9,056 nt of DNA. Origin: Pseudomonadota bacterium (lineage in GTDB: Bacteria; Pseudomonadota; Alphaproteobacteria; Rhizobiales; Kaistiaceae). The stretch is taken from contig JAEVZM010000250.1 of NCBI GenBank assembly GCA_023392225.1, positions 1 to 9,056 on the forward strand, given 5' to 3'. Below are positions 1-6,445 of this stretch, piece by piece. The notes under the pieces are model-generated. The model was not told the origin of the DNA, did not search any database, and worked only from the letters and a program-made list of their open reading frames with translations. The position numbers and the translations under genes are program-made. Position 1 is the first letter of the stretch. Every line of letters starts with the position of its first letter.

Positions 1-957
1 CTGGTCCCCGCCCACGCCCGCCGCGACCCGCCGGGCGGCCGGGACGCCGTCGGCGACGAGGTGCTGCACCACCGAGATGGCGCGGGCTGCCGAGAGGTCC
101 CAGTTGTTGCGGAACCGGCCGTCGGGATTGGTGATCGGCCGCTTGTCGGTATGGCCGTCGATGCGCAGCACCCAGGGAATGTCGGCCGGAATCTCCTGGT
201 TGAGCTGGACGATGGCGTCGGCGAGCTTGTCGAGCTCCTCGAGGCCGGCGGCCCCGATCTGGTCGGAGCCGGTCTCGAAGAACACTTCGGACTGGAACAC
301 GAAGCGGTCGCCGACGATGCGGATGTCGGGACGGTCGCCGAGGATCTCGCGGAGCCGGCCGAAGAAGTCGGAGCGGTAGCGGCTGAGCTCCTGGACGCGC
401 TGCGCCAGCGCCACGTTCAGCCGGCGACCGAGATCGGCGATCTTGGTCTGGCTCTCGCGGTCGCGATCCTCGGAGGCGTTGAGGGCATCTTCCAGGGCCG
501 CGATCTGACGGCGGAGAGCCGAGATCTGCTGGTTGAGCAGCTCGACCTGGGCGAGCGCCCGCTGGCTCTCCTGGTTGGCGTCCTCGAGCTGGGCGCTCAT
601 CTCCGCCACCCGGTCACCGGCGGAGCTCGCGACATCCGACTGGCTGTCGAGCAGGCCCTGCAGCCGGTCGCGCTCGCTCTGCGCCGCCGAGAGGCTCGCC
701 TGCAGCGTCGCGATGTTGTCGTTGACCTCGCCCGAGCTCGCCCGCTCGAGCGCCAGCAACTCGGTCAGCTCGGCGATCTGGGCGTTGAGCCGCGCCATCA
801 CCTCGTCCTTGGTCGATACTTCCTGGCTGAGCAGGAACTGCATCAGGGCGAATATCGACAGCAGGAAGACGAAGACGAGCAGGAGGTTGGTGAGAACGTC
901 GACGAAGCTCGGCCAGTACTCGGTGCGCGCCGTGACGCGCCGCACTCTCGCAGCCAT
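1..957 (-). CDS. OmpA/MotB-like peptidoglycan-binding membrane protein, C-terminus cut by window
   Basis: Reading the minus strand from the ATG at 957 gives 319 residues with no stop before the window edge, so only the extreme C-terminus is missing. Residues about 21-42 form one membrane helix. Just before it is PSFVDVLTNLL with Asp20, in the position of the ion-carrying Asp of MotB/ExbD/ZorB-type stator subunits. Residues about 45-195 are rich in heptad-like Leu/Ala/Glu/Gln and look like a long coiled coil. Residues about 205 onward are an OmpA-family domain with DGHTDKRPI (Asp271) and NNWDLSAARA (Arg292), the pair that binds meso-diaminopimelate in this family. I infer an inner-membrane protein with a periplasmic stalk anchored to peptidoglycan. 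The ATG directly follows the stop of the MotA/ExbB-like gene, with GGGAG five bases upstream, so the two are surely co-translated partners. No flagellar gene is nearby, so calling it MotB itself would be unsafe. Confidence 0.9.
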   Translation of the reverse strand, partial: MAARVRRVTARTEYWPSFVDVLTNLLLVFVFLLSIFALMQFLLSQEVSTKDEVMARLNAQIAELTELLALERASSGEVNDNIATLQASLSAAQSERDRLQGLLDSQSDVASSAGDRVAEMSAQLEDANQESQRALAQVELLNQQISALRRQIAALEDALNASEDRDRESQTKIADLGRRLNVALAQRVQELSRYRSDFFGRLREILGDRPDIRIVGDRFVFQSEVFFETGSDQIGAAGLEELDKLADAIVQLNQEIPADIPWVLRIDGHTDKRPITNPDGRFRNNWDLSAARAISVVQHLVADGVPAARRVAAGVGGDQ

Positions 958-1992
958 CTATTCTCCCACCGGGGTCTGCAGCGCCCGCGAGATGGTCTCG
1001 AGGAGGTGCTGGAGCTCGCGCTGCTGCTCGGACTGGGCCTCGACCCAGTTCCGCACCACCTGCTGCTCGCTCCGCACATGCTGGACCAGATCGCGGATGC
1101 CCCCGGCGAGCTCTGCCATGGCCGCATTGGCGCGCTGCGTCGAGCCGGTATCGATCGGCTGCGCCTGCCCGTCCTGGATCGCCCGCGACAGTCGCTCGAT
1201 GGCGATGCGGAGATCCTCGGCCGTCGTTCCCCCCCGCCCCTCGCCCATGTCGGGATCGCGGTCGGTGCCCGTCGAGCGGCAGTCCTCGAGGTCGTTGTAG
1301 AACATGTTCTGCGCCTGCCCGGCCTGAAGGTCGAGAAAGCCCAGGATCAGCGAGCCGGCGAGACCGAACAGCGAGGACGAGAACGCCGTCCCCATGCCGC
1401 TCAGCGGGTCGGTGAGGCCGGCCTTGAGGTCCTCGAAGATCACCCCGGTATTGCCGGAGGACACGTCGAGGTTCTGGATGGTGTGGGCTACCGCCGACAC
1501 GGTCTGCAGCAGGCCCCAGAAGGTGCCGAGCAGTCCGAGGAAGATCAGCAGGCTGACGAGGTAGCGCGACATGTCGCGGTCCTCGTCGAGGCGCATCTGG
1601 ATGGAATCGAGGATCGACCGCATGGTCTGGGTCGAGATCGCCATGCGGCCGATACGGTCGCCGAGCAGCGTCGCCATCGGCGCCAGGAGGATCGGCGGCC
1701 GGTCGACCTCGACGCCGGGCTCAGCCACCCGGAACGTGTTGACCCAGCGGATCTCGGGATAGAGGCGCATCACCTGCCGGAAACCGAGCACGATGCCGAT
1801 CAGCAGCACCGCGACGATCACGCCGTTCAGACCCGGATTGGCGAGGAACGCCTCGTAGGCCTGACGGTAGAGGATCAGCGCGATGAAACCGGAGATGATC
1901 AGGAATATGATCATCCGCCACAGATAAATCTGTGGCGTCGCGAGCTTGTACGGGTCGTACTCGCGGGAGCGGCGAGTTCCGAACAAACGCAA
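958..1992 (-). CDS. MotA/TolQ/ExbB-type proton channel family protein
   Basis: This 344-residue protein has four predicted membrane helices at about 26-42, 57-72, 144-166 and 199-219. The last two carry the family core: LGLLGTFWGLLQTV near 152-165 and GMGTAFSSSLFGLAGSLILG near 199-218. Between helices 2 and 3 is a cytoplasmic stretch of about 70 residues, and about 255-344 is a polar, Gln/Glu-rich tail likely to form a coiled coil. Family members form pentameric rings around two MotB/ExbD-type subunits and turn the proton motive force into movement or force; that role here is inferred. The frame stays open upstream into the phosphatase gene, but that part is an out-of-frame shadow. I chose TTG at 1992 because AGAGGAAAGG lies eight bases before it and the protein then begins MRLFGTRRSREYDPYKL. 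A second TTG at 1986 is possible. The partner gene starts on the next base after the TAG stop. Substrate and physiological role are unknown. Confidence 0.9.
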   Translation of the reverse strand: MRLFGTRRSREYDPYKLATPQIYLWRMIIFLIISGFIALILYRQAYEAFLANPGLNGVIVAVLLIGIVLGFRQVMRLYPEIRWVNTFRVAEPGVEVDRPPILLAPMATLLGDRIGRMAISTQTMRSILDSIQMRLDEDRDMSRYLVSLLIFLGLLGTFWGLLQTVSAVAHTIQNLDVSSGNTGVIFEDLKAGLTDPLSGMGTAFSSSLFGLAGSLILGFLDLQAGQAQNMFYNDLEDCRSTGTDRDPDMGEGRGGTTAEDLRIAIERLSRAIQDGQAQPIDTGSTQRANAAMAELAGGIRDLVQHVRSEQQVVRNWVEAQSEQQRELQHLLETISRALQTPVGE

Positions 1993-2000
1993 TGACCGGA

Positions 2001-2010
2001 CCTTTCCTCT
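2001..2010 (-). promoter_or_regulatory. Shine-Dalgarno that sets a TTG start
   Basis: On the minus strand AGAGGAAAGG lies eight bases before TTG at 1992. No in-frame ATG or GTG stands at a comparable distance, and the next in-frame ATG (Met27) would remove the N-terminal tail and begin inside the first membrane helix. The site therefore decides the start of the MotA/ExbB-like gene. Confidence 0.65.
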
Positions 2011-2029
2011 ACAGCCTTGGTTTCTTACC

Positions 2030-2056
2030 TTTATTGCGGCCAGAGAGAAACGGCAA
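2030..2056 (-). promoter_or_regulatory. Candidate promoter for the MotA/OmpA-like pair
   Basis: The 121-bp gap between the phosphatase stop and the MotA/ExbB-like start is clearly less GC-rich than its surroundings. On the minus strand it holds TTGCCG (2056-2051), 15 bases, then AATAAA (2035-2030). A 17-base spacing to TAAAGG is an alternative. The match to sigma-70 is partial, but position and base composition fit a promoter that would let the pair be expressed apart from the phosphatase. A weak 5-bp stem (ACTGC/GCAGT, 2069-2084) lies upstream without a T tract. Confidence 0.3.
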
Positions 2057-2113
2057 ATTAACGGCGCGACTGCGGAAAAGCAGTGGGCTTGGTCATATTG
2101 CCGCGTATCGGCG

Positions 2114-2908
2114 CTATTTCGCGGCGCCGGCGACCAGGGCGACGAGCGCGCGATGGATCGGCTCGTTCCCCGCAACCACCGTGCCGGTGACCAGCGAGGT
2201 GTCTTGTCCGGCGGCGTCGGTGACGTAGCCGCCCGCCTCGCGCACGAACAGGAGGCCCGCGGCGATGTCCCAGGCCGAGAGGCCGTGCTGCCACATGCCA
2301 TCGAAGCGTCCCGAGGCCACCCAGGCGAGATCCATCGCGGCCGAGCCGGTGCGGCGGACGCCGGCGATCTTGGACAGCGCGACGCGCAGCTCGGCGAGGT
2401 AGGCGTCCTGGCCCGGGCGGACCAGCTGCGGCATGCCGGTCACCACCACGGCGTCCTCGAGCTTCGAACGCCGGGCAACGCGGAGACGCCGATCGTTGAG
2501 GAAGGCGCCGGTGCCCTTCTCAGCGGTGTAGAGCTCGTTCAGCACCGGGTTGTAGACGACGCCGGCGACGATCTGGCCCTCGCGCTCGAGCGCCACCGAG
2601 ATCGCGAAGATCGGGATGCCGTGGAGGAAGTTCATCGTGCCGTCGAGCGGATCGATGATCCATCGGTTGCCGCGATCCTGGCCCTCGGTCTCGCCGCTCT
2701 CCTCGGCGAGGAAGCCGTAGGTGGGGCGGGCCTTCTGCAGCTCGGCCATCAGGACCTGCTCGGCGCGCCGGTCGGCGGCGGAGACGAAGTCGCCAGGCCC
2801 CTTCAGCGAGACCTGGAGGTTCTCGACCTCGCCAAAATCGCGCGCGAGGCCGCGACCGGCCTTGAGCACGGCATTGACCATGACGTTGAGAAGAGCCGTG
2901 CGGGCCAT
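2114..2908 (-). CDS. suhB: Inositol monophosphatase family protein (SuhB type)
   Basis: This 264-residue protein spans the whole length usual for the family. It has the Mg2+-binding motifs in order: LAEES with Glu69/Glu70, IDPLDGTMNF with Asp86 and Asp89, and AWDIAAG with Asp214. GSAAMDLA (188-195) forms part of the substrate pocket. The family removes phosphate from myo-inositol 1-phosphate and related sugar or nucleotide phosphates in the cytoplasm. In enterobacteria SuhB also acts in rRNA transcription antitermination, but nothing here tests that. I chose ATG at 2908 because MARTALLNVM is the conserved N-terminus of alphaproteobacterial members as I recall them. A GTG at 2923 would add five residues (start VSVPV), and neither start has a clear Shine-Dalgarno. 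It reads in the same direction as the stator-like pair but is separated by about 120 bp. The true substrate cannot be told from sequence. Confidence 0.93.
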   Translation of the reverse strand: MARTALLNVMVNAVLKAGRGLARDFGEVENLQVSLKGPGDFVSAADRRAEQVLMAELQKARPTYGFLAEESGETEGQDRGNRWIIDPLDGTMNFLHGIPIFAISVALEREGQIVAGVVYNPVLNELYTAEKGTGAFLNDRRLRVARRSKLEDAVVVTGMPQLVRPGQDAYLAELRVALSKIAGVRRTGSAAMDLAWVASGRFDGMWQHGLSAWDIAAGLLFVREAGGYVTDAAGQDTSLVTGTVVAGNEPIHRALVALVAGAAK

Positions 2909-3075
2909 GACAGGGACGCTCACATGTTCGGGGACGGAATGGGGGCGTTCTCTACCAGTTCCGATCCGGATTCAAGCCGCTGGCGGCCGGCCGTGTCGAA
3001 TCCGCCGTCGCCGGTTCGTCGTCGACAGTGACGCGGGGAGCGGAGCGCGCCCCGCACGGCAGACAGGAGGACGAC
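2909..3075. promoter_or_regulatory. Divergent intergenic region between suhB and the YciI-like gene
   Basis: This stretch must carry the promoters for both outward-facing genes. Towards suhB, the minus strand has CTTGAA (2976-2971) with TAGAGA (2954-2949) fifteen bases beyond TTGAAT, a weak and short-spaced sigma-70-like or RpoH-like match. Towards the YciI-like gene I see no convincing -35/-10 pair. The 5' leader on that side can fold GCGGGG (3033-3038) with CCCCGC (3050-3055) around an 11-base loop, ten bases before the Shine-Dalgarno. No small gene with a ribosome site was found. Confidence 0.3.
3065..3070 (+). promoter_or_regulatory. Shine-Dalgarno that sets a GTG start
   Basis: AGGAGG lies five bases before GTG at 3076. 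The frame is open upstream to an ATG at 3028, but that ATG has no ribosome site and its extra 16 residues do not look like the family, so the GTG is preferred. An ATG at 3085 lies three codons further in. Confidence 0.75.
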
Positions 3076-3495
3076 GTGCGTTTCATGGTGATCGTGAAGG
3101 CAAGCAGGGATTCCGAGGCCGGGATCATGCCGACGGAAGCGCAGCTCGGCGCCATGGGCGCCTTCAACGACGAGATGGTGAAGGCTGGGATCATGCTCGA
3201 CGGCGCCGGCCTCAAGCCGACCTCGAAGGGGGTCCGCATCCGGATCGACGGCGAGCGCCGGACGGTCATCGACGGCCCGTTCGCCGAGACCAAGGAGCTG
3301 ATCGCCGGCTACTGGATCATCGACGTCAAGTCGATGGACGAGGCGATCGCCTGGATGAAGCGCGTGCCGGAGCCGCATGCCGAAATCAGCGAGATCGAGA
3401 TCCGTCCCTTCTACGAGCTCGAAGACTTCGGCGAGAGCCCGGCCGTCGCGCATCACCGCCAGGTCGGGGAAGCGCTGGCGCGGCGCGACCGGTAA
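3076..3495 (+). CDS. YciI family (DGPF-domain) protein
   Basis: This is a small 139-residue soluble protein starting VRFMVIVKAS. It has the family's typical beta-alpha-beta order, with the signature IDGPFAETKELIAGYW at about 65-80, which includes the DGPF tetrad (66-69), then KSMDEAIAWMKR and IEIRPFYE towards the end. Length and motif order match the YCII-related ferredoxin-like alpha/beta-barrel family over its whole extent. Members are mostly of unknown function; many sit next to ECF sigma factors. No sigma factor adjoins it here, and the gene stands between divergent suhB and the cyd operon, apparently as a single gene. The GTG start is supported by the AGGAGG site. The tail after residue 120 is polar and family-variable. 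The family call is firm, the function unknown. Confidence 0.9.
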   Translation: MRFMVIVKASRDSEAGIMPTEAQLGAMGAFNDEMVKAGIMLDGAGLKPTSKGVRIRIDGERRTVIDGPFAETKELIAGYWIIDVKSMDEAIAWMKRVPEPHAEISEIEIRPFYELEDFGESPAVAHHRQVGEALARRDR

Positions 3496-3534
3496 CGGTC
3501 GCCCGCGCCTGCCGCCGTTCCCCCCTCTTCCCGC

Positions 3535-3563
3535 CCCCGTCGCGGCCGCAAATCGCGACGGGG
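3535..3563. repeat. Perfect 10-bp inverted repeat between the YciI-like gene and cydA
   Basis: CCCCGTCGCG (3535-3544) and CGCGACGGGG (3554-3563) are exact reverse complements around the 9-base loop GCCGCAAAT. It begins 39 bases after the YciI-like stop and ends 28 bases before the candidate cydA -35 box. As RNA it would be a strong hairpin, but no T tract follows in either direction, so it is not a classical intrinsic terminator. It could still stop or stabilise the upstream transcript, or be an operator for a dimeric regulator of cyd. GTCGC/GCGAC half-sites are loosely like those of RegA/ActR redox regulators, a resemblance I do not consider proof. Confidence 0.6.
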
Positions 3564-3591
3564 TGTGGCGACACGCCCCGGCCCAGCACGG

Positions 3592-3621
3592 TTGACCCGC
3601 GACGCAGAATGGACACATTCT
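3592..3621 (+). promoter_or_regulatory. Candidate promoter of the cyd operon
   Basis: TTGACC (3592-3597) matches five of six bases of the sigma-70 -35 box. CATTCT (3616-3621) is a poor -10 box at 18-base spacing, such as is common in GC-rich alphaproteobacteria. The leader to cydA would be about 80 bases and contains the 8-bp palindrome GAGGCCTC (3628-3635). I searched the spacer for an FNR/FixK site (TTGAT-N4-ATCAA or the looser TTG-N8-CAA) and saw none, which is notable for an oxygen-controlled operon. Confidence 0.35.
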
Positions 3622-3680
3622 CGATTGGAGGCCTCGGGAAAAAGTGGCCGCGCGAGATTGCAGCGTGGCCTGTCTGACGG

Positions 3681-3705
3681 GGTCCGGGTCTCTTGTGAAA
3701 GGACC
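3681..3705 (+). promoter_or_regulatory. cydA ribosome-binding site with overlapping stem
   Basis: GAAAGGA (3697-3703) lies seven bases before the cydA ATG and is a good Shine-Dalgarno. GGTCC (3681-3685) can pair with GGACC (3701-3705) over a 15-base loop, which would hide the end of this site. The ribosome site is convincing; the stem is short and may mean nothing. Confidence 0.55.
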
Positions 3706-3710
3706 GACCC

Positions 3711-5282
3711 ATGGTGAATGACCTCGTTGTCGACCTGTCGCGCTGGCAGTTCGCGGCGACCGCCCTCTACCACTTCCTGTTCGTCCCGTTGACTCTCGGC
3801 CTCACCGTGATCCTCGCGGTGATGGAGACGGTCTACGTGACGACGGGCCGTGAGATCTACAAGCAGATGGCCCAGTTCTGGGCCAAGCTGCTCCTGGTCA
3901 ACTTCGCATTGGGCGTGGCCACCGGCCTTACCATGGAGTTCCAGTTCGGCACGAACTGGTCGTTCTATTCGAGCTTCGTGGGCGACACCTTCGGCGCGCC
4001 GCTGGCGATCGAGGGCCTGATGGCCTTCTTCCTCGAGTCGACCTTCATCGGCCTGATGGTGTTCGGCTGGGAGCGCCTGTCGAAGGCGCAGCACCTGATC
4101 GTCACCTACATGGTGGCGATCGGCTCGAACCTGTCAGCACTGTGGATTCTCGTCGCCAACAGCTTCATGCAGCATCCGCAGGGGTCGTCGTTCAACCCGG
4201 TGACGATGCGCATGGAGCTCGACAGCTTCGGCACCCTGTTCTTCAACCCCGACGCCCAGGCGAAGTTCGTCCACACAGTGCTCGCCGGGTACGTCACGGC
4301 CGCGATCTTCGTCTGCGGCATCAGCGCCTTCTACATGCTGAAGGGTCGCCATCTCGAGTTCGCCCGCCGCTCCTTCCGGGTCGCGGCGGTGTTCGGCGTG
4401 CTCGGCAGTGCGGGCCTCGTCCCCCTCGGCGACGCGCTCGGCTTCGTCGGCGCCCGCGTCCAGCCCACCAAGCTGGTCGCGATGGAGGCGCTGTGGGAGA
4501 AGCAGGAAGCGCCGATGCCCTTCAATCTCATCGCCTTCCCCTCCCAGACTGAGCGGCGCAACCTCTATGAGCTCCAGATCCCGGCCGCCCTGTCGCTGCT
4601 CGTGACCCACTCGCTCGACGGGACCGTTCCGGCCGCAGACGAGCTCGAGGCGCAGGCGCGCGAGCGCATCCGCAACGGCATCCCCGCGGTCGAGGCCATG
4701 AAGCGCCTCAGCTCGAACCCGCAGGACGCCGAGGCCCTCGCCCAGTTCGAGGCGCATCGCGACGATGTCGGCTACGGCTTCCTCGTCCAGCGCTACGCGC
4801 CCGACGGCGACATGAGCCAGATCACCGAGGCGGACATCGAAACCGCCGCGCTCCAGACGATCCCGGACGTCTGGCTGGTGTTCTGGGCGTTCCGCGTCAT
4901 GGTCGCCTTCGGCCTCCTGATGCTCGCCTATCTGGTGCTCGGCACGTTGATGACGCTGTCCCACAAGGTCGAGCGCCATCGGTGGTTCCTGTGGATCGCG
5001 GTGCTGATGATCCCGGTGCCGTTTCTGTCCGGCGAAGCGGGCTGGGTGGTCGCCGAGATCGGCCGACAGCCGTGGACGGTCTACGAGGTGCTGCCGACCT
5101 GGCTGTCGGTGTCGACCCATAGCGAGACCTACATGATCTTCTCGCTGACTGGCTTCATCCTGCTCTACACGATCTTCGCGATCGTCGAGATGTTCCTCAT
5201 GCTCTACTTCATCCGGAAGGGGCCCGAGGACCACGCGCCGAAGGCGGCTGCGCCTTCCGGCCAACTGGCGGCGGCCACCTGA
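3711..5282 (+). CDS. cydA: Cytochrome bd ubiquinol oxidase subunit I
   Basis: This 523-residue membrane protein carries haems b558, b595 and d and oxidises quinol while reducing oxygen to water. It aligns from end to end with E. coli CydA (522 residues, from memory). The recognised residues are present: His21 (E. coli H19), Glu101 and Glu109 in AIEGLMAFFLES (E99, E107), His188 (H186), Met397 in FRVMVA (M393), Trp445 and Glu449 in GWVVAEIGRQPW (W441, E445). The quinol loop contains TKLVAMEALWE with Lys254 and Glu259 (K252, E257) and is full length, so this is the long-Q-loop bd-I type and not a short-loop cyanide-insensitive oxidase. The C-terminal tail after about 503 is Ala-rich and variable. 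ATG at 3711 has GAAAGGA seven bases upstream. It is the first gene of cydABX-DC, with one base between its stop and cydB. Confidence 0.98.
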   Translation: MVNDLVVDLSRWQFAATALYHFLFVPLTLGLTVILAVMETVYVTTGREIYKQMAQFWAKLLLVNFALGVATGLTMEFQFGTNWSFYSSFVGDTFGAPLAIEGLMAFFLESTFIGLMVFGWERLSKAQHLIVTYMVAIGSNLSALWILVANSFMQHPQGSSFNPVTMRMELDSFGTLFFNPDAQAKFVHTVLAGYVTAAIFVCGISAFYMLKGRHLEFARRSFRVAAVFGVLGSAGLVPLGDALGFVGARVQPTKLVAMEALWEKQEAPMPFNLIAFPSQTERRNLYELQIPAALSLLVTHSLDGTVPAADELEAQARERIRNGIPAVEAMKRLSSNPQDAEALAQFEAHRDDVGYGFLVQRYAPDGDMSQITEADIETAALQTIPDVWLVFWAFRVMVAFGLLMLAYLVLGTLMTLSHKVERHRWFLWIAVLMIPVPFLSGEAGWVVAEIGRQPWTVYEVLPTWLSVSTHSETYMIFSLTGFILLYTIFAIVEMFLMLYFIRKGPEDHAPKAAAPSGQLAAAT

Positions 5283-5283
5283 C

Positions 5284-6432
5284 ATGGAACAGCTTCTTGC
5301 CACGGACGCCTTCGTCCTCCTCAAGGTTCTCTGGTGGGTGCTGCTCGGCGTCCTCCTGATCGGCATCGGTACGATGGTCGGGATGGACATGGGGGTCGGC
5401 ACGATCCTGCGCTATGTCGGGCGGACCGACGCCGAGCGGCGGGTCGCGATCAACGTCATCGGCCCGCACTGGGACGGCAACCAGGTGTGGTTCATCCTCG
5501 GTGGCGGCGCGATCTTCGCCGCGTGGCCGCTGGTCTACGCCACGGCCTTCTCCGGCTTCTATGTCGTGATGCTGGTGCTGCTATGGGCGATGATCGTGCG
5601 CCCGCTCGGCTTCGAGTACCGCAGCAAGATGCCGTCAGAGAAGTGGCGGAACCTCTGGGACCTCACGCTGCTGATCAGCGGCCTCGTGCCGATGCTGGTG
5701 TTCGGCGCCGCCATCGGCAACGTGCTGCAGGGCGTCCCCTTCCATTTCGACTGGCGCATGGTCTCCTACTACACCGGCAGCTTCATCGCCCTGTTCAACC
5801 CCTTCGCGATCCTCTGCGGCCTGATGTCGGTGGTGCTCGCCGTCTACATGGGCGCCACGCGCCTTGCCAGCGGCACGCACCCGCCGATCAGCGACCGCGC
5901 CCGGAAGGCGGCGGTGGTGAGCGCCCTCGCCGCCATCATCCTCTTCACCATCGGCGGAATCTGGGTCTCGACCATGCAGGGCTACCACCTGGTCACCTCC
6001 CCCGATCCCGCGATCGCCCAGACGCCGCTGCACCAGACGGCCAAGCGCGGCGGGAGCCTCCTCGACAACTTCTCCGTCTATCCCTGGCTCTGGGCGTTCC
6101 CGGCCCTGGCCTATGCGGCACTGCTGCTCGGCGCGCTCGCCAACCACTTCCGGCATCCGATCGTCGCCTGGTGGCTCGGCGCGCTGGCCTGGACCGGTGT
6201 CATCGCGACCGTCGGGGCGGCGATGTTCCCGTTCATGATGCCGTCGATCACGGAGCCGTCGCACAGCCTGACCGTCTGGAACTCGAGCTCGAGCCTCAGG
6301 ACGCTGGCCTGGATGCTCGGGTTCACGCTGATCTTCATGCCGCTGGTGGTCTGGTACACCGCCTGGGCATTCTGGGTGATGCGCGGCAAGGTCGACACGG
6401 CCGAAGTCGAAGCGTCGGACCACGCGTACTGA
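5284..6432 (+). CDS. cydB: Cytochrome bd ubiquinol oxidase subunit II
   Basis: This 382-residue polytopic membrane protein is the haem-free partner of CydA. Conserved landmarks are MDMGVG (Asp35), GPHWDGNQVW with Asp64 (E. coli D58), AFSGFYVVM, RPLGFEYRSK, GNVLQGVPF, YYTGSF near 162-167, and AMFPFMMPS near 313-321. Length equals the E. coli subunit (379). One difference stands out: where E. coli CydB reads TDGFDMGVG, this protein reads MVGMDMGVG, so the first Asp of the motif is Val32 while the second (Asp35) is kept. The ATG follows the cydA stop by one base without a strong Shine-Dalgarno of its own, which points to translational coupling. Its own stop lies inside the ribosome site of the next gene. 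Function as bd oxidase subunit II is certain; the effect of the motif change is not. Confidence 0.97.
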   Translation: MEQLLATDAFVLLKVLWWVLLGVLLIGIGTMVGMDMGVGTILRYVGRTDAERRVAINVIGPHWDGNQVWFILGGGAIFAAWPLVYATAFSGFYVVMLVLLWAMIVRPLGFEYRSKMPSEKWRNLWDLTLLISGLVPMLVFGAAIGNVLQGVPFHFDWRMVSYYTGSFIALFNPFAILCGLMSVVLAVYMGATRLASGTHPPISDRARKAAVVSALAAIILFTIGGIWVSTMQGYHLVTSPDPAIAQTPLHQTAKRGGSLLDNFSVYPWLWAFPALAYAALLLGALANHFRHPIVAWWLGALAWTGVIATVGAAMFPFMMPSITEPSHSLTVWNSSSSLRTLAWMLGFTLIFMPLVVWYTAWAFWVMRGKVDTAEVEASDHAY

Positions 6433-6438
6433 GGAGGG
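6431..6438 (+). promoter_or_regulatory. Shine-Dalgarno overlapping the cydB stop; sets a TTG start
   Basis: GAGGAGGG starts inside the TGA stop of cydB and lies seven bases before TTG at 6446. No ATG, GTG or TTG occurs in frame between that TTG and the CydX-like Trp-Tyr motif, so this site effectively proves that the extra N-terminal segment is translated. Confidence 0.8.
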
Positions 6439-6445
6439 CGGACCC

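Noticed and set aside
1..1992. Possible Zorya anti-phage system (ZorA/ZorB resemblance)
   Set aside because: The two-gene architecture is similar, but the cytoplasmic tail of the MotA-like protein is only about 120 residues, much shorter than in ZorA, and no ZorC/ZorD/ZorE helicase or nuclease gene is present on the visible upstream side. The neighbourhood is core chromosomal. Genes beyond base 1 cannot be seen.
61..1995. A very long open frame (644 codons) on the plus strand opposite the stator-like pair
   Set aside because: Its translation is low-complexity, rich in Arg/Glu/Asp/Leu, without a recognisable domain, and lies exactly antisense to two genes with clear family motifs. Long antisense frames are expected in GC-rich coding DNA.
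2047..2061. CtrA-like site (TTAA-N7-TTTC on the minus strand)
   Set aside because: Only the first TTAA half matches TTAA-N7-TTAA; the second half has two of four bases. Too weak to claim.
2069..2084. Hairpin ACTGC/GCAGT downstream of suhB as a terminator
   Set aside because: The stem is only 5 bp, and no T tract follows on the minus strand.
3028..3075. Upstream extension of the YciI-like gene to ATG 3028
   Set aside because: The extra residues are unlike the family, there is no ribosome site before 3028, and AGGAGG stands right before GTG 3076.
3644..3670. Direct repeat GTGGCC spaced 21 bp in the cydA leader
   Set aside because: Six bases repeated once is expected by chance in GC-rich sequence, and no further copy was seen.
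4134..5402. Long open frame on the minus strand opposite cydA
   Set aside because: Composition is His/Arg/Glu-rich with no motif, and cydA on the other strand is certain. The same applies to the minus-strand frames opposite cydB (5635-6507) and cydD (6517-7464, 7648-8535).
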